Numbered from the stretch's first letter, positions 46,042 to 58,130 are shown. The stretch: DNA of 64,000 nt from Micractinium sp. NFX-FRZ (GCA_029339195.1 JAPTJF010000239.1:27867-91866), one strand, 5' to 3'. Numbers and translations are program-made. Notes: generated from the letters alone by a model not told the origin.

Positions 46042-48559
46042 ATGGCGTCAATGAATGCCGCAGCCCCGCGTTCCGGCCCTGGCATCCTCCTGCCTGGCGG
46101 TGTCCAGACGTCTGCCGCTGCCGCCGCCGCCAGTGCCCCATGGCCGGTTGCACCAGAGGTGAGCCAGCAGAACTTGCCATTGCCAGCTCCGGCTGCCCAT
46201 GCTCTTGTGGGTGAAATCTGGGGTGTATTGGTAGCCATAGGTGGCCCCCCGCCCTGCACCGCCGCCCCGCCCACTCAACCTCCCCGCCCAACCTACCTCA
46301 ACTGTCCACTCCTCTTCCGCCTGCCCCAGCCCTCGCACTTCACCCCTCCTCCCCACCTCCCCTGTGCCCTCGTCCCCTCTTCCCCCTCCTGCAGGCTGTG
46401 CACCTGGCTCCCAACAGCCGCGGATCTGCGATTGATGCCACCCTGGCCCTCATGCTGGCTGCCGCCACCCAGGGCCAGGCCGACTGGCTCTCCTCTGGCC
46501 AGAGCTCTTCAGGCTTGGCGTCGCCACAGCGCAAGTCCTATGCGCTGCACCCACAAGCAGCACCAGAAGCAGCACCAGAAGCACCCGCAGCGGTGCCAGC
46601 AGACCCGTCCACCTCTTGGATGAATTTCGAGCTGGGGGAGTGCCAGGACGACGCAGAGTCCTGGCTGGTGGCAGCCCCCAAGCCGGCCTCTAGCGAGGCA
46701 GAGGTGCTGCCGCTGCCCCGCCTGTCCTCAGAGCAGCTCAAGCAGGTCAGGGAGCATCGGCAGCAGGCGGCGCAGCAGCAGCGGCACTGGCAGCCCAGCG
46801 CCGTCGCAGCCGCAGGCAGCGGCAGCAGCCCCGCCAGCCGGCGTGCTTCGCTGGCGCAGCCGTCGCGGGCCGCCACGCCTGCCGCCAGCCGAGCGGCATC
46901 AGCCCGGCCAGTGCAGCAGCGCTTTGGGACCACTCCCAGCCCACCCAGCAGGCAGCAGCCGTCTGACCGACGTCTGTCCACGGCTTCCCTGGCGGCTCCC
47001 ACCGCCCGGCGAGCCATCCTGTCCTCCGCTGTGCCCGCCCGGCCCGCCACCGCCACCACCTCGCCTCCAAAGCAGCTCTGGAGCCCTAGCTCCGCTGCCA
47101 AGGGCGCCAGCAGGGCCCCCACAAGCGCCCGCACCTCTCGTGCAGGCGGCCCCAGCGGCCAGGCAGCCCGCCTAGCGCAGCGCCAGGTGCCCCACCAGGT
47201 GGCGCAGCCCTCTGCCCTGCCACAGGCCCCCACAGAGTCGGCCCTGGCAGTGGGAGAGCTGCCCCCCTCCGTCAAGGTGGCAGCCTGGCTGCACTCGCCT
47301 TCCGGCCCGTCTGCCAGCGGCCCTGCCAGCCGTCTGCCTACGAAGGTCGGTACTGCTGGTGGCTCCTCCATGCTTAAGATTCGCACAGGATCTGCAGCAG
47401 CCGACCTTTTGGCAGCCCAGGCGTCGCCCCATGCCAGCAGCAGCGACGGCGGCAGCACCTGGCGCATTGCTGTGCCGCCCGTGCCGGCCCCCGCACCTGC
47501 CACCTCCTCTGCTGCCCCATCTGCCAGCAGCTTTGCCAGCCGCATCCCACGGCCGGCCACCACGGGGGCCGTGCCAGCAGCCTCCAGCCCCATGCGTGGT
47601 ACCGCCGATGGTACCGCCGCACACCTGGGCGGGCACCGGTCTGAGCTGGCGCTCAAGCAGCTGGCCCAGCGCGCCCTGGCAGCCGGCAGCAGCGGCAGCA
47701 GCCCGCCGGTGCAGCGGGCGGTGCACACCCGCCGCCCCAGCTCCCTGCTTGGCTTTGGTTCCGGCGCAGCACGAGCGGTTGCCAGCGCAGAGAGCAGCCC
47801 TCCGAGCTCTCCACCCAGGCGCTCGGTCCATGTACCCACACCCCGCTCTGCGGCCGCCTCAGGTGCGCAAGCGTGCGTTGCTCAGAGTTTGATTGAAGTG
47901 TGGCGGAGTAGCGCCGCCCCTGGGTGGGAAACAGCACAGACTTGCTTTGTTCAGCTGCCAGCAAGTGATACCCTTCTGGGTCCCTCTCATGCCTCACCTC
48001 TTCTGCCACCCCTCCACTTCTCCCGCCGCCTGCAGAGTCGCGGTGCAGCAGCGCCGGCAGCGCCACCACCCCCCGCAGTGCCCACCGCCTGTCCAGCAGC
48101 AGCTCCTCCCCCACCGCGTCCCCCTTGGTCAAGGCCAGCACCGGCAGCAGCGGCGGCAGCAGCGCCCCCGACAGCCGGCTCCTCGAGGCCCAAGCCCTGG
48201 CCGCCTCCTCTCTGGCCGCGGCCCAAGCCAGCGCGCGGCAGGCGGCAGCCAAGTGCGCCCTGCTGGCGCGCGCCAGCCCCGCTGCCTGGGAGGCAGCTCA
48301 AGCGGTGGCATCCTCCTCGCGGGCCGGCAGCTTTGGAGTGCTGGAGCAGCAGCTTGCCCAGCTCGAGCGGCTGAGCCAGTGCCTGAGCGAGGCATCTAGC
48401 TCTGTGTCGGAGCTTTGCTTCATGGAAGCACTGGCCCACTCCCGCCGCCCTAGCTCCAATAGCCGCCACGGTGGCGCCCAGCTGTCGTTGCCCAGCAGCC
48501 GCCCCAGCAGCCAGCACGGCAGCGCCGGCGGCGGCAGCCAGGCCGAGGCCGACTGCTAG
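46042..48559 (+). CDS. Ser/Ala/Pro-rich basic protein, family unknown
   Basis: Exons 46042-46158, 46395-47862 and 48036-48559, giving 702 aa. Apart from an early ordered-looking piece (HLAPNSRGSAIDATLALML, then SWMNFELGECQDDAESWLV), it is low complexity. Many SRPSS, RRPSS and TARR-type Ser/Arg patches occur, and one helical segment appears near the C-terminus (LEQQLAQLERLSQCLSEASS). The composition recalls intrinsically disordered microtubule- or scaffold-binding proteins, but no domain is recognisable. The ATG follows a less GC-rich divergent promoter. Phases are consistent. Confidence 0.72.
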
Positions 48560-49444
48560 GCTTCTGCTTGTTGATGGTTCAAGGCTATGAAATTATCAAT
48601 TGGCGCCAGCAACAGAGCCGCCGAAGAGGCGGCGCGCCTTGTCCATCTTCTTTCTGTGTGTGTGGGTGCCACCCACCCCTCCCTGGAACATGGGATCTTG
48701 TTTTGGGGGTGTTTGCTACCGTGTCTGCTCAACTTCCACCTGCCTACATCGACCCCCGCCTCGACCGACCCGTGACCTGTACCCTCCTTCTCTCCCCATT
48801 TCAGCACCTGTGTTAACACTGCCGTTACCTTGTTTCCTCGTGCCCTTCTCTTGCCTCCCGTCTGCAGCCTCGGCGGGAGGCAGCACCCCAATCCTCACGG
48901 TGTTTAAATTAACGCCCCCGCTGAACTGAACCGACACAATTCCCTGCCTTGCTTGCTGCCTTCGGCTTCTGCCTAACATATGACTTGGCACTGCCATTAC
49001 GCTTCACATGAACTAGAGGGTGTAACTCACAACCTGTGTTCACCGGAAGGATGCAAAGAGCACGGACAGTTGGGCGAGGACATGAGAGCTGCTGTGCAGG
49101 GGAGGGCTGGGGTGGACACCTTGGGCCGGACTGTGGGCAACGCAGGGGTCAGGCCACATGCCAAAATAATGCGCTTGCAAGCAGGGGTTTGTGAGAAGTC
49201 GGCACGGTATGTTCTTGAGCTGCAACCGAGCACGCCTCGTCGGCTGACAACAGTGCTGTGCTGCGCTGTGCTGTGTGCCGTGAAGCGACTGGCGCGCAGC
49301 AGGCAGCAGGCCTAGGCGGCAGCGCTGCGCTCGGCTGAGCAGCACATGGCCAGGCGAAGCGCCGTTAGATGGGGGTGGCAAGGCCTCGCTGCAACCAAGT
49401 GAGTGCCGTCTGCACAGCGGGCCAGTCGGCTGTGCTGCTGCTGC
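48560..49444. other. Convergent 3' region
   Basis: 3' UTRs of the Ser/Ala-rich gene (+) and the small membrane protein (-). TGTAA is at 49021-49025 on the plus strand. No coding region supported. Confidence 0.5.
49021..49025 (+). terminator. TGTAA poly(A) signal
   Basis: Exact TGTAA 462 bp after the stop at 48559. Confidence 0.5.
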
Positions 49445-50064
49445 TCAGTTGAGGACCGAGCAGCAGAAGAAGCAGCCGATAGGTACGGACATGGAGATGA
49501 CCAAGGCGAGGGGCAAGGCCAGCAGCGTGGCACGGGGGCCCTTCAGCGGCAGAGCAGGCTTGCCTGCATGCACAGGGAGGCAGGGAGGGCGGGGTGGGAG
49601 GGTGGTCTGGTCGAAATGATGGGTTCAGATCTGGCTGTATTACATGGGGAGAGTGAGGGGCGGGTGGAGCCAAGGGCACCTCTCCACAGAGGGCCTGGGC
49701 CGCGCGCTGTCCAGATGGCATCTGCCCTGCTCCACACTGCATGCCCAACCTCGCACCCACACCTTCTCTCCCCCCTCCCCCGCTGTCACTCAAACATGAG
49801 TAAGGCAGGCTGCTTGCCTGTGAAGTTTTTGAGTGTTGAGGTGTCGATCGGGGATGCCTGCAGCAGGGCGCGGCTGTATGCGGCGCCCGCAGCGGCGCGG
49901 TTCGCCGCCTCTGCCGCCGACCCCGCTGGGCCCCAGCCCCCGCCTTGGAGCGCAATTGTTTGCGCGCCAGGCCGCCCCGTGGCCAAAGGGGAGCCCAGGA
50001 GCACAAGCAGGGGCAGGGCGGCCACGAGGGCGCCCAAACCGAGCACCAGCGACAGCCTTCTCAT
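49445..50064 (-). CDS. Small two-TM membrane protein, family unknown
   Basis: Exons 49818-50064 and 49445-49563, giving 121 aa. The N-terminus (MRRLSLVLGLGALVAALPLL) is a signal anchor. A polar Ala/Gly region ends STLKNFTGKPALPLKGPR, and a second hydrophobic segment follows (LLALPLALVISMSVPIGCFF) before a Cys-rich end. The intron is GC-AG: ACAG, then gcaagc, with acceptor catgcag. If it were retained, translation would run only nine codons further (KQPALLMFE) to a stop, giving a 92-residue protein with one TM. The residues after donor and acceptor look alike (GKQPAL vs GKPALPL), consistent with a duplicated junction. Function not recognised. Confidence 0.6.
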
Positions 50065-50761
50065 TTTCGACACTGCGACTTGGAGCTCGAGCAAAGCTAG
50101 AAATAGCGGTGTTGGCGAATGCCGGCGGCACGGGGCCGTGACTAGGTAAGGGTGATGCAGCTTCCAACAGTCGTCGCGCTGCCATGCTGGCGGTGCTGCC
50201 GCTGCCTGCTCCCCTCCCTCAGTGTCTGCAGGGCAGCTGCCAATGGTGCAGCGCAATCTCAATTCCCCTGGCTGAACGAGGCACAAGAACAGACGCCTCA
50301 AGTGCATGCCACGCATAGGGTTTGTGGTGGTCAAGGGTGCCGCTGCTGATGCCGATCACACTCCTTAGCCAGGCACTGCGTGCCCCTCACCGTCCGTTCA
50401 ATGCGTTCATTGCACGTTTCAACTACAGCTTGTGTCAGATGGCTGGTGGAGTCAAATGGAGCTGAAAGGGAGCAAACTAAACGCAGGTGCTCTGGGTACT
50501 TGGCTCGTGCCGCTGGGCGAGGTGGGGATCAGAGAGGGGGCAGCGGGGGGCAGGGCGGGGCAGGTACAGGTGATTTGGGTCACAAGTGAGTCGAGAAATT
50601 AACGCTTCGGTAGACATATGTATCAATGGGTTGGCGTAGAGTCAGGCAGCTCATGTCAGGGCAGTGCATGGGGCAGAAAATTGGGGTCGGATTGGGTTGG
50701 CTCGTTGGGGCGGTGTGCAAACCGGGCACGCGCAGCGGTGGTTGCAGGCGGGGCTGCCGCG

Positions 50762-53632
50762 TCAAGCTGCGGATGCCTCTGCATGCACCCGCCCACACTC
50801 CTGGCACAGGCCGGGCGTCACGCGGTGCCCCTTCTGCTGCCGGTGGCTCATGAGGGCCGACTTGTTGCTAAAACTGCGCTCGCAGTCGAGGCAGCGCCAG
50901 TCCGGGTGGGGCAGCACCTGCAGCCGTGGGGGCGGGGAGGAGGGAGGGAGGGAGGCGCGTGAAGAAGGGTTAGAACTTGCATGCACAGAAGCAGCAAGGG
51001 GCATAGCTTTGGGGTGGGGGAGTCGTGGATACTGGAAATGGAGTGATGGCGTGCAGAGCAACGGCATGGGTGCAGCGGCGGCGGCGGGCGCTCGGCGGGG
51101 CATCGGAAGGCAAAGTGTCGTCAGCGAGAGTCGGTTGCAAATTACCCAATTAACCTTAAGAATCGTCACTTGCCCCCGTGAGCATGGGATTACTAGTGGC
51201 AGCGCGCGCAATGCACCAGCACAGCATGCACAGCTGGCATGGGCGCAGCATGCAAAGCGCACATGCACAGCATGCAAAGCGGCTGCCACGTGGCAGCAGA
51301 GGCGTCAGTATGAGTAGGAGAGTCGTGTGGTATCAACACGGAGCGTTTAGTAACGATGTCTCTTCACCCGCCCAGCAGGCGTGCAGGCGGTGCAGGACGT
51401 GGCAGGCAGTGCACGCACAAGGCACAGAGACAACGGCGTGCAGGCATGTGGCGGGCACCTCCAGGGTTAAAAAGCTCGTGTTTGCAACCCTCATGGACAG
51501 TCGGGCACAAAAGAAAGTAGGAATCATCCTCGGCGCGCCACATGGATGTTGCATGCGCTGGCGAGCCGGTGGACTGCTGTGCAGCAGCACCGGCGGCAGC
51601 AGCCCTCCCCACTCTTTACCCTCTGTCCCCTGCCCTCGCCGCAGCCCTTTTATATATATCTCGCACTCACCGCTCCCAGCATCTGTCGGCAGGCGGTGCA
51701 GGCGGAGGGGGAGGCGTGCCAGAGGCGGAGGCCGCGGTAGATGTGGCCTGTGATGATGGCATCCAAGGCAGCATACTGGACCTGCTTGGCATGGCAAAGG
51801 TTTGGAGGCACAGAAAGGGTTGAAGGACGAGGGCGGCAGCCAGGCGGCGGCGTGGCGGCACATGGCGGGGCAGCGTTTGCGCGTTGGGCGCCTCGGGCAG
51901 GCTGGGCGCCTCCCTTTTGGTGGCACCACAGGTGCAGCGTGTGCACTTCGAGGCAGCGTGCAGCTTGAGCACAATACCATACGCATCTTGAACACACAAC
52001 AGCTTTAGGAGTTACGGGGTTGCAGGCTCAAAGAACCAGACCAGGTGTGACCTGAACACTACAAGTTGTGGAGTGGAACAGGAGGGGTTGTGGCTCACCT
52101 GTTTCGCCGACAGGCTGCGCGCCTCCCAGTTGCTCATCGTCACCTTGCGGCACTTGGGCGGCTGGAAGCCCAGCACCTGGTGCGTGAGCGCGCCCAGCCC
52201 AAAGCTGTGGTACCCCAGGGACTCACCCACCTGCAGGCAGGCAGGCGGGGAGGGGAGGGGGGAGGGAGGGAAGGGCACGGTAAGTGAGCGCGCAGGTGGG
52301 CGGCTACAAGCTTTGTGCGCTTGCACCTGCTGCAGCTCAGCAAAGCGAGAGACAAGGGCATGGCCGGTGCCCTCCCCACATGCTGTCTGCGCCCCAGCTA
52401 GCAGCAGCTAAGGAACTAGCTGTCCAGGCTCCCGCCACACCATGGGTGCACCCCTCCCTTCACGCACCTGCTGCAAGTCGATGAACCGCGAGAAGAGGGC
52501 GCGCCCAGTGCCAAAGGTCGACCTCATCTTCTGCTCATCGGAAGAGTCCCACGCAAAGCCGACATAGGTGAGGTCGGGGTCGCTGCAGGCGGGGCGGGGC
52601 ATAGCCAGCAGACAAGGTGAGAGGCGCGCACAGGGATGGGAGGCGGGAAGAGGAATGCTGCGTCGAAAAGGTGCTCTGCAGGCAGGGCGCAGCCAGCAGA
52701 CGTGGCGAGAGGCGCGAGAGGAGGCAGGGGAGGAGAAGCTCCCCCTGCATTGGAAGGCGCTCTGTGGGCGGTGCGGGCGGGCAAACAGGTCCCGCCCTTC
52801 CTCCCGCTGCCCGCAGCATAGTGGGGGATATGCCCTCCGCGCCCTTGCTGCCCAGACACGCTCTCCTCTTTCCTTGAGCACTCCCCCCCGTCCAGGCCAC
52901 ACCCCCTGGGCACCACATCCGAGTGCTTCCGCACGCACCTGAGGAATGCGTGCAGCGCGGGCGGCATGCGGAAGCCCAAGTGGGAGATGCGCACCAGCAC
53001 CGCCACGTGGGCGGATGCCAGCTGCATGAGGGCCACCCGCGTGGGCCCCACGCCTGCGTAGCCCTCCGGCCGCCACTCGAGGTCAATTGCCACGCAGCTG
53101 TCCTGCATGCTGGCACGCAGCGCGCCCAGCGCGCCCGCCAGCTGCTCAGCGCGCGACACCACGTGCACAATGATGCCGCCTGCGGGGCGGGGCGTGGCGG
53201 GGCGGGGGCAGGGGGCGGGGCGGGACGTGTCAGGCTGGCGGCGAAGGTTTCCAGGGTGGTCCGACAAGGTCCGGGTCGCCGGGAGCGGATGCAGGCAGCG
53301 GGCAGGGCAGGGCAGGCAGGCAGGCGGCGGCAGTTTTCTTCTACACCTCAGCAAGTCGGCAGGCAGGTAGAAGCAGGGCTGCCCAGCAGCCAGAGGCAAC
53401 CAGAGCTGTGATGCCTGCGCACCTGGGAGCCGGTATGTCTGCGTGGCCGTGTTCAGGCTGACGTCTGCCTCGCCACGGACGGCCTGCAGGACCGAGGGCC
53501 AGTCCATGGGAGGCAGCGCCACGTCTTGGGCGCACCATGCAGGCGGGCTTGCTGCTGGTGCCTTGGCGCAGCGCGCCCCGGCGCCGCTGCCGCTGTCGCA
53601 GCAATCGGAGCATGCCGAGACGTGCACCGGCG

Positions 53633-53663
<31 letters not shown>

Positions 53664-54047
53664 TTCAAGGCTGGCGCGCTGCCGCTTGCTGGGAGGCTCG
53701 CTGCCGTCGCTGCCGCTGGCGGCAGCCAGCCCCGGCAGCGAGGGGCTGCTGAACCGCCGCTCTAAAAGGCGCTCTGCCGCGCGCCTCTTGGCCGACTTGG
53801 GGCGCTCTAGCAGGCTGCTGCTGCTGGGAAGCTCCTCGCTGCTGGCGCTGGGCGTGGCGGCTGACGCCTGGCATGCATACTGCTCGGGCGGACACATGCC
53901 GCGTGCTGCCGTCAGGATGCGATGCCAGAGGGATGGGGGATTGCTCGGGGCCGGGTTGGGGTTGAGCCGGAGGCCGGCGGGCGGCAATGCGGCGGCGGTG
54001 GAGGAAGTAAACAAGAGGCGCAGGGTAGCAGCCAGCGACCTCCACAT
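50762..54047 (-). CDS. DEDDy 3'-5' exonuclease with C-terminal C2H2 zinc finger
   Basis: Exons in coding order: 53423-54047, 52939-53179, 52468-52582, 52099-52230, 51671-51781, 50762-50917, giving 459 aa. The N-terminal third is basic and Ser-rich with an RFSSPS patch, KRQRASLE and a poly-Gln tract. The exonuclease domain starts with GGIIVHVVSRAEQL. Motif I is VAIDLEWRPE (Asp241, Glu243), motif II is probably FAWDSSDEQKM (Asp304), and motif III is QYAALDA (Tyr374, Asp378), placing it in the DnaQ-like DEDDy group with WRN-exonuclease and RNase D relatives. The last exon carries WRCLDC...SALMSHRQQKGH, a C-x2-C-x12-H-x5-H finger (Cys417, Cys420, His433, His439), then CQECGRVH. DNA or RNA substrate cannot be told from sequence. 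The first in-frame ATG is MWRSLAATLRLL, which might act as an organelle presequence. Confidence 0.86.
52675..52715 (-). repeat. Acceptor-side duplicate in an exonuclease intron
   Basis: The plus-strand segment ctgcaggcagggcgcagccagcag repeats the sequence next to the acceptor at 52583 (ctgcaggcggggcggggcatagccagcag), about 92 bp further into the intron. Confidence 0.65.
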
Positions 54048-54182
54048 CCACCACTGGAAGCGGGGATAGGGAGGATGTGCGCCACCGGACGCCTTGCATG
54101 GGCGGCGCGGCGTGGCGCGCCTGCTCCGCTGCAAGCAAAATTGGCCCCATCAAAAGGAGGCCCCATTGCGTCCTCATCCAGT

Positions 54183-54188
54183 CACGTG
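54183..54188. promoter_or_regulatory. G-box (CACGTG) in the divergent exonuclease/cystinosin promoter
   Basis: A palindromic CACGTG in the 356-bp gap between the two start codons (54047 and 54404). G-boxes bind bHLH/bZIP factors and are often light- or stress-linked in the green lineage. Function here is inferred. Confidence 0.4.
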
Positions 54189-54403
54189 GTTCACTAGAGC
54201 TTCTGACCGTCTGAAATTGTGACTCCGATAGCTTCCGGTGGTGTTGACGCGAGCCCTTTCGTCAGCCTTCGTTCTGCTAGCACTCTGCACACATACCTAC
54301 CTCTCGCCCTCCCGCGCACCAAAATAACTATCGTGCTGCTCCGCCGCCTGCATTCGAAGTAGAGCTCCAGCCACTGCCTGCTCCCCAAAGCGCTCAAGAG
54401 ATT

Positions 54404-57400
54404 ATGAGCTCCGAGCCGCTGCTGGCCCTGGAGGAGGGCGGCAAGGCCTTCGGGGAGAGATGGGAGGAGCACTGCAAAGTTATCACGCTACAATGCCGCC
54501 CCAGCAGGCGAGTGGGCCGAGGCAGCGGCGGCGGCGGCCCACCGCTGGCGCCGCCAGCAGCAGCGCCAGCAACCCTGCCTCCCCCCAGCCGCTGCTGCAG
54601 CCCCTCCAGCCCTGCCCCTGCTGCACTATTGAATTCCCACACATCCTTCTCTCTCCCACAGGCGGCGGCGACTCTCCGAGGCGCTCCTTTGGTGCGGCAC
54701 GCCCGTGCTTGTGGGCGTGCTGCTGGGGCTGCTGCTGCCGACCAGCGAGACGCTCCCCCTGCCTTATGACCGCCTCTCCAGCGTCGTTGGCTGGGTGAGT
54801 GGGTGTGTGCGGGAGTAGGGTTGATACGGAGGGCGCGGCCCAGGCGGGGGTGCGGCAGCCCGCGGCCCTGTGGTTCACCACAACTGCGGTACCGCGTGCC
54901 AGCAGAGTGCCCGCCCGCCTACCCGCCACTCCCCAGCCCAACCGCCGCCTGTTCGCCTCCCGCACCTGCCTGCCCAACGCCGCCTGTGGCCCCCGACATG
55001 CTGTGCTTGCTGCTGCGCTTGCTCGGGAAGCTGCCGCGCCTGCCATGGCTCAACCGCTGTGCCAGCACCCGCTGCGCCCACTCGTCATTTCCTCTCTGGC
55101 GTCATGCAGCTGCCGCGTCTCCTCTGTACCTGTGTGCACCGCTTGCTGACCTGTGTGCACCTCCTGTTCATCTGTGTGCAGATCTACTTCTCCATGTGGT
55201 CCATCTCCTTCTGGCCCCAGTTCTTCCTCAACTACCGCCGCAAGTCGGTGGTCGGCCTCTCGCTCGACTTCCAGCTCCTCAACATGCTGGGCTTTGGGTG
55301 AGTCAGCATGCCAGCTCTGTTGAAGGGGAAGGGTTTGGGGTGAGGCGCTGCGGGGTTAATGAGCCTCACACTCAACCTCCAGCTGCTGCATGCCCTTAGA
55401 AAGTTCCACAGAGCAAACATGTGGGGTGCGCTCAAGCCAGCTACACAGCCGCCTCTGCCGCATCGCCACTCTTTCTGCGACACCCCTCTCCCCGGCCTGC
55501 CCCCGCCTGGCCCCGCCCGTGCTCACCACGCTGCCTTTGCCTGCCTCACGCCCTGTCCCATGCAGGTGCTATGCCGTGTACAACACCGCCCTGTACTGGA
55601 GCCCCACAGTGCGGCACGAGTATGCCTGCATGACGGGAGGCATGACGCCTGCGGTGCACGCCAACGGTGGGTGGGCGGGGCCCCTGGTGGGAGGGGCGGG
55701 GCCGCTGCTGCATGCAAATGTGCTGTGTGATGCTGCTACGCGTGCTGTGCGGGGCTGCCGCGCGTGCAGTGCGGTGCGTGCCAACAGTGTGCTCATGTTG
55801 ACAGAGGCGAGGGGCGGCTGCACCATTGCCTGTCCACCCACGCGCTGTCCTGCCCCACCAGCCCTGCCCCACCTGCTCGCCTGCTCACCCACCGCCCGCG
55901 CACCCTCCCCTTCACCCTCCTTCTCCCCTCCCCTCCAATGCAGACGTCTTCTTCGCGCTGCACGCCGCAGTGGCCACCGCCCTCACTCTGGTGCAGTGCG
56001 CCCTCTACGACCGTGGCGGCCAGAAAGTGTCCTGGTTTGCCTGGCTCGGAACAGGCGGATCCCTGGCCGCCATTGCCGCCTACCTGTCGGCGGTGGTGGG
56101 CGCCGCGACCCAGAGCGGCGGCGGCGGCGGCGGCGGCCCGGCGCTGCACACAGCGGTGGGCGCCATCCCGCCCTGCGGCAACATCCTCTCCTGGCTCTCC
56201 TTCCTCTACTTCCTCTCGTACATCAAGCTGGCCGTCTCCCTGGTCAAGTACATCCCGCAGGTGAGGGGGCCGGGCCACTGCTGGGTGTGGTTCCCTATTT
56301 TGTGTGGTTCCCCAGTTTCAATTTTGCTGCATTGTGTGCATGTGATCTGCCCCATTGGTCATCCTGCCATTTGCCAGTCTTCTGGACGATTTGGCATGCT
56401 TGATTGGTGTGAGCCAGACCAAAGTCGCAGCAGTGGCGGCCTGGGCCGCATGCTTGGTCTATTCACCACACGGGTGACGTTTGGGGCAGCGCACATGCTC
56501 CTCCCGGCTTTTTGACCTCTTGCTCATCTTCACTTCCCCTCCCTCCCTCTCCCCCGTACAGGTCTGCCTCAACTACCGGCGCAAGTCGACCGAGGGATGG
56601 AACATCCACAACATCGTGAGTGCCCACCCGCCTCCCGCCTCTGCCCCTGCCCTGTCGCCACTGCTTCCGAGCGGCCCTGTAGTGAGGAGTGGTGCCACGG
56701 CCTGTCGGGCAGCGCCTGCCCCACCCTGCTTTGCCACAGCTGCCGCTGCTAGTCAGCGCCGCAGCTGCCGAGTGCACCAGGCCGCTTGTTGGTCACCGCC
56801 TGGTCATGGGTCTCCCTGGTTGTTATATAACTGTTCACCGCACCCTCAGCCAAGTGCGCCTTGTGCGCCCGCTGCCGGCTCCCAACCAACCGCCGCCCCG
56901 CCTCACTGCTGCCTCGTGCACCCCCCCCCGCCTGCAGGTGCTCGACTTTAGCGGCGGCATGCTGTCCCTGGCTCAGCAGATCATGGACAGCGTGGTGCTC
57001 AGCTGCTGGGAGGCCATCACCGGTGGGTGGGGTGGGTGGGCGTGATGGCAGCAGGGGTGGGAGGAGCGGTGTGCAGTGAGCGGCGGCGGCGGAGGCAGTG
57101 GCACCATGCAGGCAGCGGCAGCGGCGCCGCGGCCGTGTCAGCGGTGACTGGCCTGCTTTTGTGTTGCCGCATTGCCTCTCAGCCCGCCAGCCTGCCTGCC
57201 TGCCCTCCACTGTGCTCTGCTCTGTCAATCGCTGCACTGCCCTTGTTGCCCCAGCCAACACACCTGCTGACCCGTGCCCCTGCCGTGCCCCCTGGCCTCC
57301 CTGCCCCCGCCTGCAGGCAACCCCGTCAAGTTTGCCCTCGGCTTCACCTCCATTTTCTTCGACATCATTTTTATGGCGCAGCATTGGTGCCTCTACCCCG

Positions 57401-57723
57401 CCGGCGGCCTCCAATCCGCCCACGATTGGGCCAAGGAAGAGGAGGAGGAGGGCGGCAGTGCGGCAGCAGCGGCGGCGGCACTGCCGATCAGCAGCAGCAC
57501 CGGCAGCAGCCCCAAGGGCGGCGTTACACCCGCCATCCCTGCGCTGCCGGCGCCGCTCCCCCGCAGCGGCCGCCTTGCTCACAGCGGTAGCAGCGGCAGC
57601 AGCGAGATCTCTGCTGCTGCAGCAGGGGGGGAGGCAGGGCGGGACCCAGAGGCTGCCAGCGGCAGCGGCAGCACCGCTGGCGGCGTCTGGGCAGCAGCAG
57701 ACCACACGCCGCTCCTGCGCTGA
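54404..57723 (+). CDS. CTNS: Cystinosin (PQ-loop cystine/H+ symporter)
   Basis: Exons 54404-54507, 54662-54794, 55182-55297, 55566-55666, 55944-56260, 56562-56615, 56938-57022 and 57317-57723, giving 438 aa. The first PQ-loop is [20 protein letters not shown] (PQ at 91-92). The second is [19 protein letters not shown], followed by [14 protein letters not shown] and [12 protein letters not shown]. These are diagnostic of cystinosin/ERS1, which exports cystine from lysosome or vacuole to cytosol with protons. The seven-TM layout fits, though a Gly-rich loop ([11 protein letters not shown]) and a 100-residue low-complexity tail are additions. Exon 1 must use a GC donor (CAG, then gcgagt) to keep the hydrophobic frame of exon 2. 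Divergent with the exonuclease gene. Confidence 0.92.
54507..54513 (+). other. GC-AG intron donor in cystinosin
   Basis: AGCAG, then gcgagt. The only nearby GT (cga|gtgg) would put exon 2 in a non-hydrophobic frame. Confidence 0.6.
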
Positions 57724-58130
57724 GCTGACCCGCCTGCATAGCAAGGAGTGGCTTCAGGCAGCAGCCAGCAGACCTTTAAACAAGCGTCAAATTCATCCCA
57801 TCTCAACGACCCACACTTGAGTGACGCATGCAAGCAAACAACTCACCTGCTCCCAGCTTCGATCTGTCCCGTGCCCGTGCTGGGGGCCTTAAATGAACGG
57901 ACCTATAATCAGCTCCCATCTGGCGTTTTGTCACTGTCATCATGCCCGGCATCCCCTTTCTTTTGTATGTCTGCACAAAGAGCTTCCGCTTCAACAGATT
58001 GGTCCCTCCTCCCCGCCATCTGCTGGCCCTCTGCGCTGGCTGCATGCATCCCTCTCCAGCGCTGATTGCGCTGAGCCCTTCAACTCCTCTCAAGAGGCGG
58101 ACCTGTCAGCAGCCTGCGCAGTGTGTTTGT

